Positions 58,741 to 64,000 of a stretch of 64,000 nucleotides of DNA are shown piece by piece; positions within the stretch are counted from its first letter, which is position 1, and each line of letters starts with the position of its first letter. Source of the DNA: Acanthosoma haemorrhoidale (lineage: Eukaryota > Arthropoda > Insecta > Hemiptera > Acanthosomatidae). The stretch lies in contig OV884015.1 in the NCBI GenBank assembly GCA_930367205.1, positions 3,224,001-3,288,000 of the forward strand, read 5' to 3'. The notes under the pieces are model-generated. The model made no database searches. It worked only from the letters and a program-made list of their open reading frames with translations, and was not told where the DNA came from. The translations under genes were made by a program, and so were the position numbers.

Positions 58741-59825
58741 ACCCTTTCTCTTAAGCCCATAGTATCAACTGCTACGATAGTTCGTTCCCATAGGATAGGA
58801 TAGGATAGGTTTAGCTTGACCAAAGGAAGCAGCTAGATTTTCATCGAATTTATTCATAGCCAATGTTCCCACACACTCTTCAAACTCCATCTGTTTATTG
58901 TGCTACTTCATTACACCATCTGTTTATTGTGCTACTTCATTACTTGATGCCAAAGTCCTATACTATGTTACTTGGCTATATCTAAACCTTTAGACAGTAA
59001 TATTTATCAGTCATTCTCCGACATGGAAAGGCTAGTGTTTTTTGTCATAGATAACATAAAATGACAATCTCAAGATCTGTTTAATCTTTTTTCTCTAGGG
59101 AATTGCAAAACAATACATTCCATGATCCAATCAGCATTGAGGGTTCATAGTCAATCATGCATTTATAACTGAGCGGATGAGTTTGTTGGGACATTGGTTT
59201 AGGATCATGAAAGACGTTATATAATGAAGATAAATGTCAGAGGAGTGTTAAACTCAGCCAGCAGCTAGCACTAAGACAAGAAGTATTTCCACACCTCATA
59301 AACTCATTCACTCAGTTATTTGAAATAACTTATTCGAGCAGCTCCGGTTTGGAAAGCATTCACTTGCGACTTGTGCTCAATTAGTTTCAGTTTAATATAA
59401 TGAAAGTGGATTTTCTTTCAGTAGGAGATTACGATGAGTGGTCGTCGGTTACGACAGGACCAATCTTAATAGGAGAGCGATGAGCGAGCATAATTACGTC
59501 AAATGAGAAACGTAGCCATTATAAACTAAATAATACTTTATATTAAAAGGAAACTTGGATTGTATGTAGGCCGGCCATGAAGGACTTATTCCTTTTTGGC
59601 GAGTGATAAATAAAAAAAGGCAGGGCTAAAGAAGGCTGTGATTGGAGGAGAGATGGAAAGATTTAATTAAAAACGAAGACAGGGATGGTGGACGAGGTGT
59701 TAGATGGTGATTAAGAGGGAGATTGAAAGAACTCCGTGGAGGCACGCAGGGCAACAGCTCTGATAATAGTATAGAGATTAGTTTATTTAATAAGAGCCAA
59801 CAGCAATTCCTCCGTACCATTCTCT
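58741..59825. other. Noncoding DNA with small local repeats
   Basis: Contains a 5 bp repeat (GGATA, four copies near 58794-58813) and a 31 bp direct duplication around 58888-58943. No gene recognised. Confidence 0.5.
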
Positions 59826-59829
59826 TCTC

Positions 59830-60190
59830 CTTCTCCGTAGTTCAATAGCCACCTTTCCAGTCCGCCTTGTCTCTTCCTATAATGGCGTCTTTTGTCGTCC
59901 TCCCTGCCTCTCTGACACTCCACCGCCCAGAACATGTCCTGCTGCGGTTCAATGTACCGAGGAAAATGTAATCAGGCCGTCGCGTCGAATCGATTAAACT
60001 AAAAAAACTATATGTACCTGTATTCTTTGGAATTCTATCTTTTTATCCAGCTCACTTGTATTGAGGGCGGCCAGACATCTCATGCACGATTTCCCGACCC
60101 TAGCCACGAACATTTTCACTCAGCACATCGCAAATATTTAATGCAAATAATGTTTTACGACAAAGGAAAAATTGGCCTAGGAGGGAGAAA
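59830..60190. promoter_or_regulatory. GC-balanced island with an octamer POU-type site
   Basis: Unique sequence carrying a perfect ATGCAAAT octamer (60141-60148) next to TTTAAT and ATTTAATG words. The octamer also occurs once elsewhere in the window (about 21707), so on its own it is weak. Confidence 0.18.
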
Positions 60191-61479
60191 TTAAATATGT
60201 ATCACTTTTGTTGTAATATGTTTTTTGGAATTTCACCTTGTTTGTGCATGATTGAGGAAAACAGTTGAAAATACGAAAAAAAAAAATGTTCTGTCATTTA
60301 AAGGTTAGGTGCGGGTATATTAAAAAAAAAGAAGGCATTCTGAATTTTAAAAATGCCTGTTACATCTCCGATGCTTTTTTTTTAGAAGCCATAAAAAAAT
60401 GGGGGGGGGAACGTTGTATTTAAACGCGTAGAGAGTTTTCTGCTTACATCGCACCAAGAAAAGGCGTGCGGCTTTTATCAAGCTTATTAATGAATACCGC
60501 ATCGAACAACTAAATATGTCAATATCAGGGGAGATTTTGAGGGGAAGGGGAGACAGCCAGTTGATTTTGACTGTTTGAAACATTTTGGGGAGATGTCCAC
60601 GATAACAGATAACAGTGTGCGGTTCTCAATTATTATTATTATTACCTCCCTTCCACAAGGCCTGATGCAGGCGTGCACATTTTGTCAAAACGTCGTCCAT
60701 TAATAAATTTGTTGGAAATTACACATCTCCTTTCGATTGTCCTTTGGCAGCTCCCCAACAAAACCTACACATTTACCATCAATCACTTGAGCATACAAGG
60801 AAATATTTAGTTTCAAAAATTGACTCTAATTCCGCAACAGCAGTGATCCTGCGAACTAACAGCAAACAAGCTAATAAGGCTAACCAAATGAGCCGAGCTG
60901 CTTTGGCCATCAACTTCTGACGAGAATGGTATTCATGCCAGGCCTACAAGCAAACGTTTTACTATAGAAACTAATTGTTCCGATAGTACAAGGCCTTACA
61001 TTTCAATATCACTTTTATAAAGCTAATTCTTTATCCTCGTGAGGATGAGTAACACCGGTCCACCCAAGAAATAATTCTTATGGTAGCAGGTTCTCGGAAG
61101 TAGAAGTCAGCATAGCTACAAGGGTACAGGTGCGGTCTTCTGTTTCGCGAAATTTCGAAAGTTTATATTTGGTTTAAGGGTCAAATACCCACTTTATTTT
61201 GGTCGGCTACGTAGCAGAACTAGCATCTAGGTATTTTTGGCCGTTTCCAATAGCTAGTCAATTACTAGCATTATAAAAAGTGATTTACAGTAGGAGAATT
61301 ACACGGAGTAAATTGATACAGCTAACAGATGCCTGCTATGAGAAGAGGGTTGGTAAAGACTATTAAATTATCATAAAAAATAAATATAGAGTAATTGCTG
61401 TTGAGCGGAGGTGCTGCGCGGAGCTGTGTCGTACCTGCTTAAACCCATCGGTCGGTTTTTTCAGCCCTTCGTCCCTGTG
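60191..61479. other. Noncoding AT-rich DNA
   Basis: No gene recognised. Several A and G homopolymer runs (around 60278, 60321, 60402). Confidence 0.5.
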
Positions 61480-61860
61480 GGCTGTGGCCTTTAGAGAGGG
61501 CATGTATTATTCAGTCGCCCGTACTCTAATAGCTGTGATATCCGCCCGATAGAGATAATGGTTATGATACCGACGGGGCAAGTGTACCTTCCGAGAACCA
61601 CACTTTCAACTCCACCATCATTATCATATTTTAAGAAATGTACATCATTAGGCAGAATAGGCTCCTCCACACCTCTTTGCAAACATGGATATCGGACACA
61701 CTCCCATCGCTCCTTACGTCTTATCGCTTATCTTTAGGAGAGTTTAATGCGCATAATTATCAGTGGGGCTCCGCCATTTATCTCTGCTACTGTACGTCAG
61801 TCTGTGTTCATTGTGACCTCAGGTGTTTTGACTCGTCCTTTAGTCTACGCCATATATTTA
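61480..61860. promoter_or_regulatory. GC-balanced island with GATAATGG cores, candidate regulatory element
   Basis: Unique mixed-composition block with GAGATAATGG and repeated TTATC/GATAA words. Preceded by an inverted repeat CAGCCC/GGGCTG near 61462-61485. Open on the + strand from 61638 and the - strand from 61682 without any recognised protein motif. Confidence 0.2.
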
Positions 61861-64000
61861 TAAGGAACAGTCAATTATTAGTGTTCAGATGGGATAAACT
61901 TCTAAAGCTTAGAATCAATTGGCAGATTTGGATTTACTTGAGCCACTGTGTTATATATGCACCTGGGTATATGACTCAAAGGTACATACAATATATGTTC
62001 TATTTTGTGTAAACGTATACTCTATTATATATGATTGATGTTAACACACACACATGTATATTAAATAACTAGTGTCTTAATAAGGTGAACAGATAGTAGT
62101 GTTTAGGATTAGAGCCAAAGATTACGCTGAGTGCCATCACCAATAGAAAAATATATTTGTTACGTATAATACTTAATGGACTAGGAATCGGATTGTAGTC
62201 AACAGTAGGCCCACTCAAACAGGTACGTAATCAACCTCTCCAGATGTCTCAAAAGAAGATGCACAAGAATAATGTTAAAACAATTTATGAACAAACTAAG
62301 TTGTTGCCAGGATATAAGATGTTATATATTGTTAATAACATATCGTATTTTGTACTGGGTAAAATGCTAAAGTAAAGAAGAGAAGAAATCTAGAAAGTGC
62401 AGATATACGAGTACAGGGTCCTGTTTGGCTTGACAATAATTGACCTTTTTGGGGAATATCTTGTCCCATTTGCAATAGCTCTATCTCACAATAAAGTCTG
62501 CGTGGTTGAATGATGCAGGCTATCGCTGATGATTTTGTATGCTAAATTATAGCATTTTTTAATTTGATCTTTGTAATAGGTGACCCTTACCTTGCTCCAT
62601 GCACTCGAGTAGCTTACATTGGATGAATTGCCTTATCATCTGTGAACTTGTGAGCTTTTCACCACACCCTTATTAAGTAAAGTTCTACCCCCTATAAAAT
62701 ATTATCGCTTTTATCGGCTGCCCTCCGAAGAGGTGCGTTGGAGGAGCTGGCAAGTCTCTGAATCCCCACTTGGCTGGAGGGTCGTAATTCATTTTTGTCG
62801 CTTCGGCTAGCTGGACATGTTCCAAACTAGTTACCTCATATATTTCATCTCTTTTCAAAAAACACCTAGAGATCGCCATATTTAAGGGTGAGACCGTTTT
62901 ACCAAAAATTTGAATTTACTCGAGTTTGTCGAAGAGCTAGCGAGAAAAATCAAAAAAGTTCTCTGTATTTGACTCAATAATTTTAAATGAATAGGAAGGG
63001 ATCGAGATTCGACTGAATGCTTATCCAGCGATAGTGATCATTCACAATATTCCATGTATCCGCAATCGTAATATACTCCACAAACAGTCGCACCACTTGC
63101 ATTATTAACTTAAGGAAAAATAAACGGAAATTGAAAAAGGAACTATTAAGAAAGTTTTCAGCACTCAATCAAGAGTTGATGTTCTCATGTTTTTTTCTAA
63201 CACATATTAAAGATAATAACGCAGAAATAATTTCAAAAATATACCAAAAACTTATGTTTTCTCTATCTATTAAAATCTATCTAATCTATTTACATACGTC
63301 CCGTAGGTTTAACAAAAATATTTGCAGTTATAAAATACTTAATGGTCTTGAAACACTCATTTAAATAAGTCCTGTACTTCCTGGCTATCTCCTGTCATGG
63401 CATTATTCCTTCATTTTATAGCTCAGGCAACGAATGAAAAATAGAGAAAAAAAAGGTTGTTCTGTCTTTTGAACAGTTGTTGGGGGAGTGTCATGTACAA
63501 CATACTAAAATTCTTAGTGTTGAAGGTGAGCACGAGGGGAACGGTCTTTCTTTGGAGTTTCTCAAATATTTCACAAATTAGTGATTTTCGCAAAAAGTAC
63601 TTTATATAGAAAAAGCACACGAAATTGCTTATAAAAATGTTTTTCGTTAACTCAATGGTTTAGGAAATAGGGATGGTTCGAAAACATCAACTTTCACAAT
63701 TTATGTTGAAGCGGTTTTTAAACCTCACTATCTCCTAAACCATCAGCTCAACGGGTAAAACATTTTCAGAGGCAATTTTGTCTATTTTAATTTTCCTACA
63801 CTCCTCGGGTAAAAGTCCCCGAGTTTTAATTATGTTGTACAGGACATTCCCCTCAAAATTATTTTTTTTCCCTAATCGTCTATTTCACTTCCTTATGTAT
63901 ATATTTAAAAAATATACCTATTAATTCACAATTAATGAATGATAATAAAATCAGAGGCACAATTGAAAACGAATTTATTTAGCTTTAGTAATAATAATAG
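61861..64000. other. Noncoding DNA to the end of the window
   Basis: No gene recognised. A 64-codon - strand frame (62685-62879) has mixed composition but no domain. A Lys/Ile/Leu-rich + frame (63131-63364) is AT-driven. An inverted repeat CTCGGG/CCCGAG with an 8-base loop lies at about 63804-63823. Confidence 0.45.

Overview
This is AT-rich eukaryotic DNA, almost certainly from an insect. The order cannot be fixed; intron sizes and transposon content would suit a hemipteran or similar mid-to-large insect genome. The anchor is the 3' end of dachshund (dac) on the + strand. Four coding exons (12972-13118, 15657-15881, 25945-26022, 26134-26186) join in one frame, all with phase-1 junctions and GT-AG introns. 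They encode the end of the Ski/Sno/Dac-family DD2 coiled coil and the insect-type Dac C-terminus, ending at a TAA. The first 12.97 kb is intron; the preceding exon was not found and presumably lies upstream of the window.

Layout. 1-12971: dac intron with a short internally deleted LINE derivative (7368-8324, - strand), an adjoining scrap of the same family, and a non-LTR reverse transcriptase remnant (10931-11584). 12972-26186: the four exons, with introns of 2.5 kb, 10.1 kb and 111 bp; the 10.1 kb intron carries a composite promoter-plus-hairpin element near 24.0-24.7 kb. 26187 to about 26765 or 27855: 3' UTR with several poly(A) signals. From about 27.9 kb to the end I see no second conserved multi-exon gene. 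This stretch holds a second copy of the LINE derivative in inverted orientation (30030-30985), an RT scrap (29179-29364), minisatellites (48, 25 and 30 bp units), a 4.3 kb satellite of exactly 53 units of 81 bp (44289-48581), a decayed Merlin (ISXO2-like) transposase (54689-55439, -), a (CT)n/(CTAT)n microsatellite, and one isolated - strand core-promoter-plus-small-ORF candidate (57129-57411).

The rest is noncoding. Several more GC-balanced, repeat-free islands in the dac introns and downstream look like candidate cis-regulatory elements, which would fit dac being a developmental regulator with enhancers in introns and 3' flank. That is inference only. Most short open frames in the window are chance frames. 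The 1437-codon open frame over the satellite is an artefact of an 81 bp period. No prokaryotic-type system, CRISPR array or operon is present. The most useful observations are a NAGNAG tandem acceptor at the last dac exon, a GGTGA-GCCCCA-TCACC hairpin shared by three mobile-element loci, two inverted LINE derivatives sharing the same deletion and frameshift, an 891 bp higher-order repeat in the satellite, and the TATA-Inr promoter at 57.4 kb.
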